Positions 17,501 to 26,313 of a stretch of DNA of 64,000 nt are shown here, piece after piece. The translations under genes and the position numbers were made by a program. Location: positions 11,966,001-12,030,000 of the forward strand of contig NZ_CP107853.1 in assembly GCF_036013525.1 (NCBI RefSeq), in the 5' to 3' direction. The DNA comes from Nonomuraea sp. NBC_00507 (lineage in GTDB: Bacteria > Actinomycetota > Actinomycetes > Streptosporangiales > Streptosporangiaceae). Numbering within the stretch: position 1 is the stretch's first letter; every line of letters begins with the position of its first letter. The notes under the pieces were generated by a model. It was given only the letters and a program-made list of their open reading frames with translations. It was not told the DNA's origin and searched no databases.

Positions 17501-19926
17501 GCCCCGCCCAGGCTGATCAGCTCCAGTCCCGGCAGCCGCCGGCGGATCTGGCCGGGGAGCGTCACCGGGATCCAGTCGCCCGACAGCAGGGCCAGCCGGA
17601 GCGTGGCCGGCTCCACCCCGGGCTCGGCGTCCAGGTAGTGCTGGAGCATCTGGAGCTGCGCGGGCACCGAGTTCCACACGGTGACTCCGTGCCCGGCGAT
17701 GAGTGCGGCCCAGTGCGCGGGGTCGCCCCGGCGCAGCGGGTCGGGCAGCACCAGGGCGGCGCCAGTGGCAAGGGTGCCGAAGATGTCGTAGACCGACAGG
17801 TCGAAGCCGAGGTTGGCCAGGCCGAGCACGCGGTCGTCCCGGCCGATGCCGAAGCGGGTGCTGATGTCGTCGATCGTGTTGCGGGCGGCTCGATGCTCGA
17901 TCATCACGCCCTTGGGTGCGCCGGTAGAGCCCGAGGTGTAGATGACGTAGGCGAGGTCGTCCGGGCGCCGCTGGGTCGCGGGCGGGGCCGGCTCGAAGGG
18001 ATCGGGCGCGGAGGGATCGGGCGCGAGGGTGTCGACGGGGATCCAGCCGGGTTCCGCGTGCCAGGACTGGGTGAGCACGAGACGCGCCCCGGCGTCGGCG
18101 AGGATGCGGTCGCGCCTGGCCGGCGGCTGGCCGGTGTCGATGGGAAGGTAGACGCCACCGGCCAGCAGCGTGCCGAGCACGGCCACGATCTGCTCGACGC
18201 CCTTGTCCATGACCACCGCGACGATCTCACCCGCCGCGTGCCCGGCCGTGCGCAACACCTGTGACACCGCTGCCGCCCGGCCGAGCAGCTCGCCGTAGGT
18301 GACCGAGCCCGTGCTGGTGATGACGGCGACCCGGTCCGGCGCGCGCCGTGCCTGGTCCACGACCTCCTCGTGCAGCAGCCCGTACGGGAGCGGCGCCGCC
18401 GTGTCGTTGACGAGGAGGCGGCGCCGTGCCTGGGCGCCGGGCAGCTCGACGGGAGAGTGAGCTGCCCAGGTCTCCTCTTCGGCCAGGCGTCCGAGTAGCG
18501 AGGCGAAGGCGGTGAACATGTCGTCGACCATGCCGTCGGGGAACACTCCCGCGCGCACGTCCCAGTTGATCAGCAGCGCGCCCCGGTGCTCTTTGACCTG
18601 GCAGTCGATCCACACCTGTGGCGTCTGGCTGATGCCGTAGACGGGCTCGCCGTGCTCGGCCTCCTCCTGGTCGAGGCCGATGGCGCTGGTGAACACCACC
18701 GGCATCAGCCCGGCGTCCCTGCCACGCCGGCGGGCGACCTCGCGGATGACCTCGATGCCGCCGCAGCGGCGGTGTTCCATGTCGGTGAAGAGCTGCCCGC
18801 CGACGGCGCGGGCGCGGTCGGCGAAGGGGGTGCTGGGCGTGGTGTCGACGGCGAGCAGGTTGAGCGTGGTGAAGTCGCCCACGACCTGGTCGATCCCGGG
18901 GTGCAGCGGCGGGCGGTCGAGCAGGGTGAGGTTGAGTGTGAACGCGGGCCTGCGGCTCCATCGCCCGACGACCTCGGCGTACGCGGCCAGCACGGCCTGC
19001 GACGGGGTGATGCCGGCCGCGGCGGCGTGAGTGCGGAGCCGCGCCCACTCCGGCGGCTCCAGCCTGGTCTCGGAGCGGTCGAACCTGGCGCCGGCGTCCT
19101 GGTCGAGCGCGGGTAACTCCGGTGCGGGCGGCAGCTCGTCGATCCTGGCCCACCAGTAGGCGCGGTCGCGGTCGTAGCGTGTGCTCTCGCGCTGCGCCCG
19201 CATGGCCAGTACACAGTCTCGGAAGCTGACGGGCACGGGCGGGAGTGCCGTCTCTTGGAGCAGCAGGTGCAGCTCGGACAGCAGCAGCTGGATGCTGACG
19301 TAGTCGGCGATGAGCAGGTCGATGGAGGCGTGCAGCAGCGCCCCGTGGTCGGTGCGGGTGATCCGCAGCTCGAACAGCGGCCAGGCGCCCGCCGGGTAGA
19401 CGGTGTGCGCCATCTCCTCGCGGATGGCGGCGAGGTGCGGCTCGGGGTCCGCGCCGCGGAGATCGGCCGCGCGCACCTCGTAGGCGGGCACCTCGGCCAG
19501 CACGTGCTGGTGGCCGTCGGGGTGGATCACGGCGCGGAGCATGTCGTGACGGTCGATCAGGGTGCGCCAGGCGGCCTGGACCCGTACGGGGTCGAGTTCG
19601 GGGTAGGCGACCTCGACGTAGCCGTGGCAGGCGACTCCTCCGTAGCCGAAGGCGTCGTTGCGGCCGAGCAGGTAGGCCTGCTGGACGTCGGTCAGCGGGA
19701 AGGGGTCAAAGCGGCGTCCGGGCTCCGGACGGACGGTCTCGGCTTCGGACTCGCGACGCAGGTGCTCGATGATCTCGGGCTTGGCTTCGAGCAGGGCCGC
19801 GCGCCGTTCACCGGTCAGTGCTCCCTTGGGTGCGCGGAAACGGAGCTGCCCGCCGTCCTCCCACAGCCGGATCCCGGCCGCCTCCATGTCGGCGATCAGT
19901 TCGCGTACGGCCGGTGCCTGGGTCAC
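14518..19926 (-). CDS. NRPS Cy-A(MT)-PCP-TE, cysteine-specific terminal module
   Basis: This encodes 1,802 residues. Residues 1-60 are a TubC-type N-terminal docking domain (GGQLRFRAPKGALT). A heterocyclisation domain (about 70-490) has the canonical DLLIADYVS motif. The adenylation domain starts at about 500, with YVIYTSGSTGAPKG near 662. Its specificity residues read D-L-Y-N-L-S-L-I-W, the known cysteine code. A methyltransferase is inserted in the A domain (VLEAGAGVGGTS near 1170), as in PchF. The PCP Ser lies near 1448 in LGGDSL. The terminal thioesterase (about 1515-1802) has Cys1590 in VGYCMGG where most have Ser. It should form, methylate and release the last ring. It starts with GTG overlapping the previous stop (GTGA). 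Codon 271 is TTA (19114-19116). Confidence 0.93.
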   Translation of the reverse strand: MTQAPAVRELIADMEAAGIRLWEDGGQLRFRAPKGALTGERRAALLEAKPEIIEHLRRESEAETVRPEPGRRFDPFPLTDVQQAYLLGRNDAFGYGGVACHGYVEVAYPELDPVRVQAAWRTLIDRHDMLRAVIHPDGHQHVLAEVPAYEVRAADLRGADPEPHLAAIREEMAHTVYPAGAWPLFELRITRTDHGALLHASIDLLIADYVSIQLLLSELHLLLQETALPPVPVSFRDCVLAMRAQRESTRYDRDRAYWWARIDELPPAPELPALDQDAGARFDRSETRLEPPEWARLRTHAAAAGITPSQAVLAAYAEVVGRWSRRPAFTLNLTLLDRPPLHPGIDQVVGDFTTLNLLAVDTTPSTPFADRARAVGGQLFTDMEHRRCGGIEVIREVARRRGRDAGLMPVVFTSAIGLDQEEAEHGEPVYGISQTPQVWIDCQVKEHRGALLINWDVRAGVFPDGMVDDMFTAFASLLGRLAEEETWAAHSPVELPGAQARRRLLVNDTAAPLPYGLLHEEVVDQARRAPDRVAVITSTGSVTYGELLGRAAAVSQVLRTAGHAAGEIVAVVMDKGVEQIVAVLGTLLAGGVYLPIDTGQPPARRDRILADAGARLVLTQSWHAEPGWIPVDTLAPDPSAPDPFEPAPPATQRRPDDLAYVIYTSGSTGAPKGVMIEHRAARNTIDDISTRFGIGRDDRVLGLANLGFDLSVYDIFGTLATGAALVLPDPLRRGDPAHWAALIAGHGVTVWNSVPAQLQMLQHYLDAEPGVEPATLRLALLSGDWIPVTLPGQIRRRLPGLELISLGGATEAAIWSIYHPIGDLPAGRVSVPYGKPLANQTFHVLDANMRPSPDWVAGELYIGGAGVARGYLGDQARTAERFVQHDRERLYRTGDLGRYWPDGDIEFLGRQDSQVKIRGHRIELAEVEAALQAHPAIAASTVIVDGDRALERRLVAFAQAARKHDDNHGAPGTGPDIRLDVADAAKAAAADALAGVDLPQVIAVAETLDEIALTSMAAALRDAGLFTGADAAHEPAEILETARVAPDHHRLVRRWLTALHERGRLDLDPAGAYRNLRPDADLAALWSEVETLTDGLDYGAELIGFLRASTAHLPELMRGELDARELLFPGAGVETAEGAYKDNVLSRYVNRIARAVVGRVAAHHEGGPLRVLEAGAGVGGTSAELIPELAGHQVEYLFTDLSRFFISQAAERFADHPWVRYGLFDINADYRAQGYEPNSFDVILCANVLHNSQDAAVVLARFRELLAPGGWLVFIETTREHVQIMSSMEFLMNPGDYEDVRRGRDRTFITREEWHDLLEGAGAHVHACLPEPAEPLAPLGQCVFAARFPADREHVDLARLRSFLAERLPDYMMPAHVQVVDELPLTDNGKIDRKRLRTLLPRAAGEAAPAGEEPRDDLERRLAALWAELLGLPRVGRDQDFFALGGDSLLVTRLAGRIREELPEAEDSYWDSLVRQLVNQPTVAALAAHLRQAREDRARGQSRTQASPLVHLAGGEGPTRVLVHDGTGTLTPYRALTRELSGGPLIGLVVNDAERYLELEPATAVETLAASYARLLLKEGASRYHVVGYCMGGLVATELARQLTESGAVVDELTVISSSRFPYRIADELMLEYGFAQACGVDPERLGYPAADLARALHAVLDSGHVREGSLAALAGHHDPGLAEIGRRFAALAAVPHEERLAAVARDLEHPPDRVALAYRVFKQSFTAVTHYDPEPYAGDITFLRQRGITNLVPTLQNDMTDFWRDLCLGRLTVHDVEGDHFSCLDATYAPGVAKLITGVTG

Positions 19927-22900
19927 AGCACGCCTTCCTCGGTGTCATGGGTGCCGATCCTCTCGGCACAGTCCGCGATGGTGGGGGCGGCGAAGAAGTG
20001 CCGCAGGGACAGGTCCACGCCCAGCCGCCGCCTTACGATCTCCGCGAAGCGGGTGGCCTGCAGGGAGTCGCCGCCCAGGGTGAAGAAGTTCTGGGTACGG
20101 CCTGGTGGTGGGGTCTCGAGGAGTTCCGACCAGATCGCAGCGAGTCGTTGCTCCGTGCCGGGGCGTGGGGGGTCGTCGTCGGGTACGGGTTCGAACTCGG
20201 TGGTGAGGGCGGCTCTGTCGATCTTTCCGTTGGCGGTCAAGGGCAGATCGTCCAGGGCCGTGATCGCAGCCGGGACGGCGTAACCGGGCAACCGATCGGC
20301 CAGGAAAGCGGCGAGCTCATCCGCTTTGACATCACCCGGAGTCACGAACGCGGCCAGGCGACGCCGGCGACGATCCCCGACCGCCACCGCCACCGCCCGG
20401 GACACCCCCGGATGCGCCAGCAGCGCGGCTTCGATCTCCCCCAGCTCGATGCGATGCCCACGGATCTTGACCTGATGATCAGCCCTGCCCAGAAACTCCA
20501 ACGTCCCATCCGGCCAATACCGGCCCAGATCCCCGGTGCGATACCAGCGCCCACCAGCGTGCTCGACGAACTTGTCCGCGCTGGCCTGTGGATCACCCCG
20601 ATAGCCCACAGCCACGCCGGCGCCACCGATCCACAACTCACCCGCCACCCAGTCCGGGCAGTCCCGGCCCCGCGCGTCCACCACCCGATACCGCTGATTA
20701 CGCAGCGGAAACCCATACGGGATCGACGTCCACTGGGCGGGAACGTGATCCACGTCCATCGCGTTGGACCAGATCGCCGCCTCCGTCGCACCACCCAACG
20801 CCACCAGACGACACCGGCCGCCGCTCCGCACCGCCAGCCGAGCCGGCAGATCCAGCCCCACCCAGTCGCCCGACACCAACGCCAACCGCAAACTCGGCGC
20901 CACCTCCGACGCGGCGACCAGCAACATGTCCAGCAACGTCGGCACGCTGTTCCACACGGTGACCTGATGTTCCGCACATAACCGCGCCCAAGCCTGGGCG
21001 TCACGCCGGTCCTCTTCACCCACCAGCACCAGCGCGCCGCCGACCGACAACAGGCCGAACACGTCGTACACCGACAGATCGAAGTCCAGCGCCGACACCG
21101 CCAGCACCCGATCATCCGGCCCGACGCCGTAGCGCTGGTTGATGTCCTCCACCGTGTTCAACGCCGCCCGATGAGAGACCTCCACCCCCTTCGGCTCACC
21201 CGTCGACCCCGACGTGAAGATCACATAAGCCGACGCGTCCGGCGACACCACCACCGGCCCCGCCAACGGCACCGCCAACGGCTCCACCAGCGACGACACA
21301 TCACCCAGCACATACCGCACCCCGGCCCGCGCCAAAATCCGATCCCGCCGCGCCACCGGCTGATCCACCCCCACCGGCACATACACACCACCCGCCGCCA
21401 ACACCCCCAACACAGCGACGACCTGATCAGGCCCCCGAGGCACCATCACACCAACCGCATCCCCCGGCCCAACCCCCGCACCACGCAGATGCCCCGCAAC
21501 CCGCAACGCCCGATCCGCCAACTCCCCATAAGTGACCACCCCCAGATCCCCGACCAACGCCGGACGACCAGGCTCACGCCCCGCCCGCGCGAAAAACCCG
21601 CCATGCAACACACCCTCAACCACCGGCCCAGCCGTGTCATTGACCCGATCCCGAACCACAACCTGCCCAGCAGGCAACCCCACCGGAGCCGCAACCGACC
21701 AATCACCCTCCACCAACCACCCCAGCAACCCCCCATACGCCTCGAACATCGCATCCAACACACCCGGCGCGAACAACTCCTCCACCGCGTCCCAGCGGGC
21801 CAGCAGCGCGCCGTCGACCTCCGCCACCTGGTTGTCCAGCCAGACCTGCGGAGTCTGCGACACGCCCCAGACCGGCTCGCCGAACGCGGGCCCGAACGCG
21901 GCGGCGCCGGTGATGCCGAGCGTGCTGGTGAACACCACGGGCATGGTCATCTCGACCGTGCCAGCCCGTCTGGCCAGCTCACGCATCACCCGGACCGCGG
22001 AGACCTCGCCGTGCTCGAGGCCGCGCCACACCTCGTCCTGAAGGCTGCGCGCGCCCTCCAGCCAGCTGGCTTGCGACCGGTGGCCGACGAGCAGCAACGA
22101 GGTGAAGTCGCCGAGCACACGGTGGATGTCGGGGTGGACCTCGCGCCGGTCGAACAGCGTGAGGGTGAGCGTCAGCTCCGGCTGCGCGCTCCAGGCGGCC
22201 AGGACCTCGCCGAGCGCGGTCGCCAGCACGGTGGCGGGGGTCAGGTCGTGCCGCCTGGCCAGGTCGGTGATGGCGCGCCACTGCTCCGCGGGCAGCCGCA
22301 GCTCGCGGCGGGTGAACCGGGGCCGGTCGATCATCGCCGGGTCGACACGCAGCGGCAGTTGCGGGGCGGGCGGGAGTTCGGGCAGCCGGGCGGCCCAGTA
22401 GTCCTTGGCCTTGTCGAAGGCGCCTGGGTCGGGGGTCAACCCGAGCAGGTAGTCGCGGAACGACACCCCTATCGGCGGCAGCACGGCCGACGGGTCGTGG
22501 TAGAGCTGGTCGAGTTCGGCGAAGAAGATCATCATGCTCAGCGCGTCGATGATGATGTTGTCGAAGCTGATGCCCAGCCGGATCCGGCCCTCATGGCGGG
22601 CGGCCCGCGCGTCGAACAGCGGCCAGACCGCCGGGTCGAGCGCCTGGTGTGACATGTCCGCGCGGAGCGGTTCGACGCCGTCGACCAGGCGAATCCGGAA
22701 TCGGGGCACCTCGGGCAGGACGCGCTGGAGCCCGTCCTCGTCGAACACCACGCGCAACATCTCGTGCCGCGCGATCAGTACGTTCCACGCTTCTTCCAGC
22801 CGGTCGAGGTCGATCTCGCCGTCGAACTCGGTGTAGAAGTGGCAGCCGACGCCGCCGAGCGTGAAATGCTCGGCCCGGCCGAGCCAGTAGGCCCGCTGCA

Positions 22901-25900
22901 CCTCGGTGGGCGGGAACGGGTCGTGGCGGTGCTGGACGTCCGCGGTCAGCTCGCGGGCGGGCGGGGCCGCTTCGCCCAGGCTGAGGGTCGCCGCGAAGCC
23001 GGCGAGCACCGGCAACTGGAAGAGCAGGCTCAACCTGGCGTCGTGGACGCCTGCCGCCCGCAGCTTGGCGATCATACGTGTGGCGAGCAGCGAGTCTCCG
23101 CCGAGAAAGAAGAAGTTGTCCGTACGCTGGACGGAGGGGATTTCGAGCAGGTCTGCCCAGATCTTGGCGAGCACGATCTCGGCCGGGCCGACCGGCGGTT
23201 CCTCCACGGTGCGCACGCCTGCTGCAAGCGCTTCCATGGTGAGGGCGGCTCTGTCGATCTTTCCGTTGGCGGTCAAGGGCAGGTCGTCCAGGGCCGTGAT
23301 CGCAGCCGGGACCGCGTAACCGGGCAACCGGCCGGCCAGGAAAGCGGCGAGCTCGTCCGGTTGGACATCACCCGGAGTCACAAAGGCGGCCAGGCGACGC
23401 CGGCGACGATCCCCGACGGCCACCGCCACCGCACGACTCACCCCCGGATGCGCCAGCAGGGCCGCTTCGATCTCACCCAACTCAATACGATGCCCACGGA
23501 TCTTGACCTGATGATCGGCCCGGCCCAGAAACTCCAACATCCCATCCGGCCAGTACCGACCCAGATCCCCGGTGCGATACCAGCGCCCACCAGCGTGCTC
23601 AACGAACTTGACCGCGCTGGCCTGAGGATCACCCCGATAGCCCACCGCCACGCCGGCGCCACCGATCCACAACTCGCCCGCCACCCAATCCGGGCAGTCC
23701 CGGCCACGCGCGTCCACCACCCGGTACCGCTGATTACGCAGCGGAAACCCATACGGGATCGACGTCCAGTGAGCGGGAACGTGATCCACCTCCAACGCAT
23801 TGGACCAGATCGCCGCCTCCGTCGCACCACCCAACGCCACCAGACGACACCGGCCACCGCTCTGCACCGCCAGCCGAGCCGGCAGATCCAGCCCCACCCA
23901 GTCACCCGACACCAACGCCAACCGCAAACTCGGCGCCACCTCCGGCACACTGACCAGCAGCATGTCCAGCAACGTCGGCACGCTGTTCCACACGGTGACC
24001 CGATGATCCGCGCACAACCGCGCCCAAACCCGGGCATCACGCCGATCCTCTTCCCCCACCAACACCAGCGCGCCACCGACCGACAACAAACCAAACACGT
24101 CATAGACCGACAGATCGAAATCCAGCGCCGACACCGCCAGCACCCGATCATCCGGCCCGACGCCATACCGCACGTTGACGTCCTGCACCGTGTTCAACGC
24201 CGCCCGATGAGAGACCTCCACCCCCTTCGGCTCACCCGTCGACCCCGACGTGAAGATGACATACGCCGACAAATCCGGCGACACCACCACCGGCCCCGCC
24301 AACGGCACCGCCGGCAACGACACATCAGACAACACATACCGCACCCCGGCCCGCGCCAAAATCCGATCCCGCCGCGCCACCGGCTGATCCACCCCCACCG
24401 GCACATACACACCACCCGCCGCCAACACCCCCAACACAGCGACGACCTGATCAGGCCCCCGAGGCACCATCACACCAACCGCATCCCCCGGCCCAACCCC
24501 CGCACCCTGCAAGTGCCCCGCAACCCGCAACGCCCGATCCGCCAACTCGCCATACGTGACCACCCCCAGATCCCCGACCAACGCCGCACGACCGGGCTCA
24601 CGCCCCGCCTGCGCGAAAAACCCGCCATGCAACACACCCTCAACCACCGGCCCAGCCGTGTCATTGACCCGATCCCGAACCACAACCTGCCCAGCAGGCA
24701 ACCCCACCGGAGCCGCAACCGACCAATCACCCTCCACCAACCACCCCAGCAACCCCCCATACGCCTCGAACATCGCATCCAACACACCCGGCGCGAACAA
24801 CTCCTCCACCGCGTCCCATGCCAGATGGAGCCCGTGTTCGTACTCGTTGATCTGGTGGTCGAGCCACACCTGCGGCGTCTGCGTGATCATCCAGCCCGGC
24901 TCCCCGAAGGCCTCTCTGACCTCGGGCACGATCAGCTCGGTGCCCAGATTGCAGGCGAACACCACCGGCGCACCCGTGTGCTCCCCGTCACGGGCCAGGT
25001 CACGGAGCACTTCGACGCCGGAGTAGCCGGTGTGGCCGGCGTCGGCGCGGAAGCGGGACTGCAGGGCCCTGGCCCGTTCCGCGAACGGCTGGGCCTCGGA
25101 GAAGTCGGCGGCCAGCAGGATCAGGTTGGTGAAGTCCGCGACCATGTGGGCCACGTCCGGATGGACGGTGTCGTCCCGGTCGAACAGCGGCACGTTGATG
25201 AGGAAGCGCGGTTCGCCGCTCCACGCGGCGAGCACCTCGCAGTACGCGGCGGCCAGCACCATGGCGGGGGTCAGTCCGTACGCCCGGGCCTGCGCCTGGA
25301 TCCGCTGCCACGCCTCGACGGACAACCACCGCTCACGGCGTGCGAACCGGGGCCGGGCGATCAGGCTCGGGTCCACGGCGAGCGGCAGCCGGGGTGCGCC
25401 GGGCAGCTCGTACATGCGGCCCTGCCAGTACTCCCGGTCCCTGGCGTGGTCCCTGGAGCGTGCGGCGTTCCTGGCCGCGAGATAGCGGGGGAACGACCAG
25501 ACCAGAGGGGCGGCCGGCGTGCCCGGATCCAGGTAGAGACGGGCCAGGTCCCGCAGCAGGATCTGCAGGCCGAGCACGTCGGCGACCAGGAAGTCCACCT
25601 CGAAGTGCACCCGGGTGCCGCCGTCGGGAAGCAGCGACAGGCGCACGTCGAACACCTCGCCTCTGGAGGCGTCGAACCGGCGGTGGGAGAGCTGCTCGCG
25701 GACGTGCTCGGCGGTGTCCTCGCCGAGCCCCGAGGGGTCGTGCACGGTCAGGTCGTGCACGGTCAGGCCCGGCCACGGGCTGGTGTCCATGATCTGCTGG
25801 GTGCCGTCGTCGTGGAAGACCGCGCGCAACATGCCGTGCCGGTCGATCAGCGCGAATACGGCCCGCTCCAGCCTGGCCGGGTCGATGCCCGAGCCGTCGA

Positions 25901-26276
25901 ACTCGAGGTAGGCGTGGCAACCGACACCACCGATGACCTGCCCGTCCGTACGGCCGATCCAGTACGCCAGCTGCACCGGGGTCAGCGGGAACGGCGCCGT
26001 CTCGTCCACGACCGTCTCGGGCTCGGCAGGTGCCGGCGACCGCGAGGAGACCAGCGACCACCAGGCCGCCAGGGTGAGCTCCTCCGCCAGTTCGGCGAAG
26101 GCGACCCCGGCTCCAGCGCGCCGCCACCGCCCGGCCAGTCTCATGGCCCGCAGCGAGTCGAGCCCCAGGGTGACGAGGTCGGCTTCGTCCGCGATCGCGG
26201 AGGGGTCGATGCCGAGCTGGCCCGCGATATCCGCGCGCATCGACTCGAGGGACGGAACGGGAGATTTGTCCATCAC
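19923..26276 (-). CDS. NRPS ArCP-Cy-A-PCP-Cy-A-PCP, two cysteine heterocyclisation modules
   Basis: This encodes 2,117 residues from GTG 26276 (or 2,116 from the adjacent ATG 26273). In order: an aryl-carrier-like domain (residues 8-75, Ser41); Cy1 (about 96-520); A1 (about 540-1010); PCP1 (Ser near 1060); Cy2 (about 1118-1530); A2 (about 1550-2040); PCP2 (Ser near 2069). Both A domains give the code D-L-Y-N-L-S-L-I-W, which predicts cysteine. Cy2 has the canonical DNIIIDALS. Cy1 reads DFLVADVLG, with Gly236 where Ser is usual. There is no oxidase, epimerase or methyltransferase domain, so two thiazolines are expected. The architecture resembles HMWP2/PchE but with both Cy modules complete. 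The two A domains are near-identical copies. Confidence 0.93.
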   Translation of the reverse strand: MMDKSPVPSLESMRADIAGQLGIDPSAIADEADLVTLGLDSLRAMRLAGRWRRAGAGVAFAELAEELTLAAWWSLVSSRSPAPAEPETVVDETAPFPLTPVQLAYWIGRTDGQVIGGVGCHAYLEFDGSGIDPARLERAVFALIDRHGMLRAVFHDDGTQQIMDTSPWPGLTVHDLTVHDPSGLGEDTAEHVREQLSHRRFDASRGEVFDVRLSLLPDGGTRVHFEVDFLVADVLGLQILLRDLARLYLDPGTPAAPLVWSFPRYLAARNAARSRDHARDREYWQGRMYELPGAPRLPLAVDPSLIARPRFARRERWLSVEAWQRIQAQARAYGLTPAMVLAAAYCEVLAAWSGEPRFLINVPLFDRDDTVHPDVAHMVADFTNLILLAADFSEAQPFAERARALQSRFRADAGHTGYSGVEVLRDLARDGEHTGAPVVFACNLGTELIVPEVREAFGEPGWMITQTPQVWLDHQINEYEHGLHLAWDAVEELFAPGVLDAMFEAYGGLLGWLVEGDWSVAAPVGLPAGQVVVRDRVNDTAGPVVEGVLHGGFFAQAGREPGRAALVGDLGVVTYGELADRALRVAGHLQGAGVGPGDAVGVMVPRGPDQVVAVLGVLAAGGVYVPVGVDQPVARRDRILARAGVRYVLSDVSLPAVPLAGPVVVSPDLSAYVIFTSGSTGEPKGVEVSHRAALNTVQDVNVRYGVGPDDRVLAVSALDFDLSVYDVFGLLSVGGALVLVGEEDRRDARVWARLCADHRVTVWNSVPTLLDMLLVSVPEVAPSLRLALVSGDWVGLDLPARLAVQSGGRCRLVALGGATEAAIWSNALEVDHVPAHWTSIPYGFPLRNQRYRVVDARGRDCPDWVAGELWIGGAGVAVGYRGDPQASAVKFVEHAGGRWYRTGDLGRYWPDGMLEFLGRADHQVKIRGHRIELGEIEAALLAHPGVSRAVAVAVGDRRRRRLAAFVTPGDVQPDELAAFLAGRLPGYAVPAAITALDDLPLTANGKIDRAALTMEALAAGVRTVEEPPVGPAEIVLAKIWADLLEIPSVQRTDNFFFLGGDSLLATRMIAKLRAAGVHDARLSLLFQLPVLAGFAATLSLGEAAPPARELTADVQHRHDPFPPTEVQRAYWLGRAEHFTLGGVGCHFYTEFDGEIDLDRLEEAWNVLIARHEMLRVVFDEDGLQRVLPEVPRFRIRLVDGVEPLRADMSHQALDPAVWPLFDARAARHEGRIRLGISFDNIIIDALSMMIFFAELDQLYHDPSAVLPPIGVSFRDYLLGLTPDPGAFDKAKDYWAARLPELPPAPQLPLRVDPAMIDRPRFTRRELRLPAEQWRAITDLARRHDLTPATVLATALGEVLAAWSAQPELTLTLTLFDRREVHPDIHRVLGDFTSLLLVGHRSQASWLEGARSLQDEVWRGLEHGEVSAVRVMRELARRAGTVEMTMPVVFTSTLGITGAAAFGPAFGEPVWGVSQTPQVWLDNQVAEVDGALLARWDAVEELFAPGVLDAMFEAYGGLLGWLVEGDWSVAAPVGLPAGQVVVRDRVNDTAGPVVEGVLHGGFFARAGREPGRPALVGDLGVVTYGELADRALRVAGHLRGAGVGPGDAVGVMVPRGPDQVVAVLGVLAAGGVYVPVGVDQPVARRDRILARAGVRYVLGDVSSLVEPLAVPLAGPVVVSPDASAYVIFTSGSTGEPKGVEVSHRAALNTVEDINQRYGVGPDDRVLAVSALDFDLSVYDVFGLLSVGGALVLVGEEDRRDAQAWARLCAEHQVTVWNSVPTLLDMLLVAASEVAPSLRLALVSGDWVGLDLPARLAVRSGGRCRLVALGGATEAAIWSNAMDVDHVPAQWTSIPYGFPLRNQRYRVVDARGRDCPDWVAGELWIGGAGVAVGYRGDPQASADKFVEHAGGRWYRTGDLGRYWPDGTLEFLGRADHQVKIRGHRIELGEIEAALLAHPGVSRAVAVAVGDRRRRRLAAFVTPGDVKADELAAFLADRLPGYAVPAAITALDDLPLTANGKIDRAALTTEFEPVPDDDPPRPGTEQRLAAIWSELLETPPPGRTQNFFTLGGDSLQATRFAEIVRRRLGVDLSLRHFFAAPTIADCAERIGTHDTEEGVL
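20202..21794 (-). repeat. duplicated adenylation-domain block, copy 2 (second Cys module)
   Basis: This block spans the end of Cy2, all of A2 and the linker to PCP2. It is highly similar to 23238-24818, with long identical runs and one 12-bp length difference near 21280-21310. The edges are sharp: upstream Cy sequences and downstream PCP sequences are unrelated in DNA. Confidence 0.88.
23238..24818 (-). repeat. duplicated adenylation-domain block, copy 1 (first Cys module)
   Basis: Partner of 20202-21794, same orientation, about 3.03 kb apart. The coding strand inside the block favours T- and G-ending codons (GGT, GTG, GAT, TTG) much more than the Cy domains on either side. Confidence 0.88.
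26040..26260 (-). other. N-terminal aryl-carrier-protein-like domain of the second NRPS
   Basis: Residues 5-80 of the NRPS read as a carrier helix bundle: a hydrophobic first helix, then LVTLGLDSLRAMRLAGRWRR with phosphopantetheine-accepting Ser41, then FAELAEELTLAAWWSL. The stretch after the Ser closely follows the ArCP domains of PchE and HMWP2, which carry salicylate. No salicylate-forming or aryl-activating enzyme is encoded in the window, so what is loaded on it is unknown. Confidence 0.8.
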
Positions 26277-26313
26277 TAAAGAAACCCGCCTATCAACGTG
26301 GGGCCGAGTGCGC

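Noticed and set aside
22764..26279. Long open frame (about 1,170 codons) on the plus strand opposite the second NRPS, and a similar one at 51299-55672 opposite the PKS
   Set aside because: They lie antisense to clear multi-domain genes, have Arg/Gly/His-rich translations with no domains, and arise from high GC3 coding.
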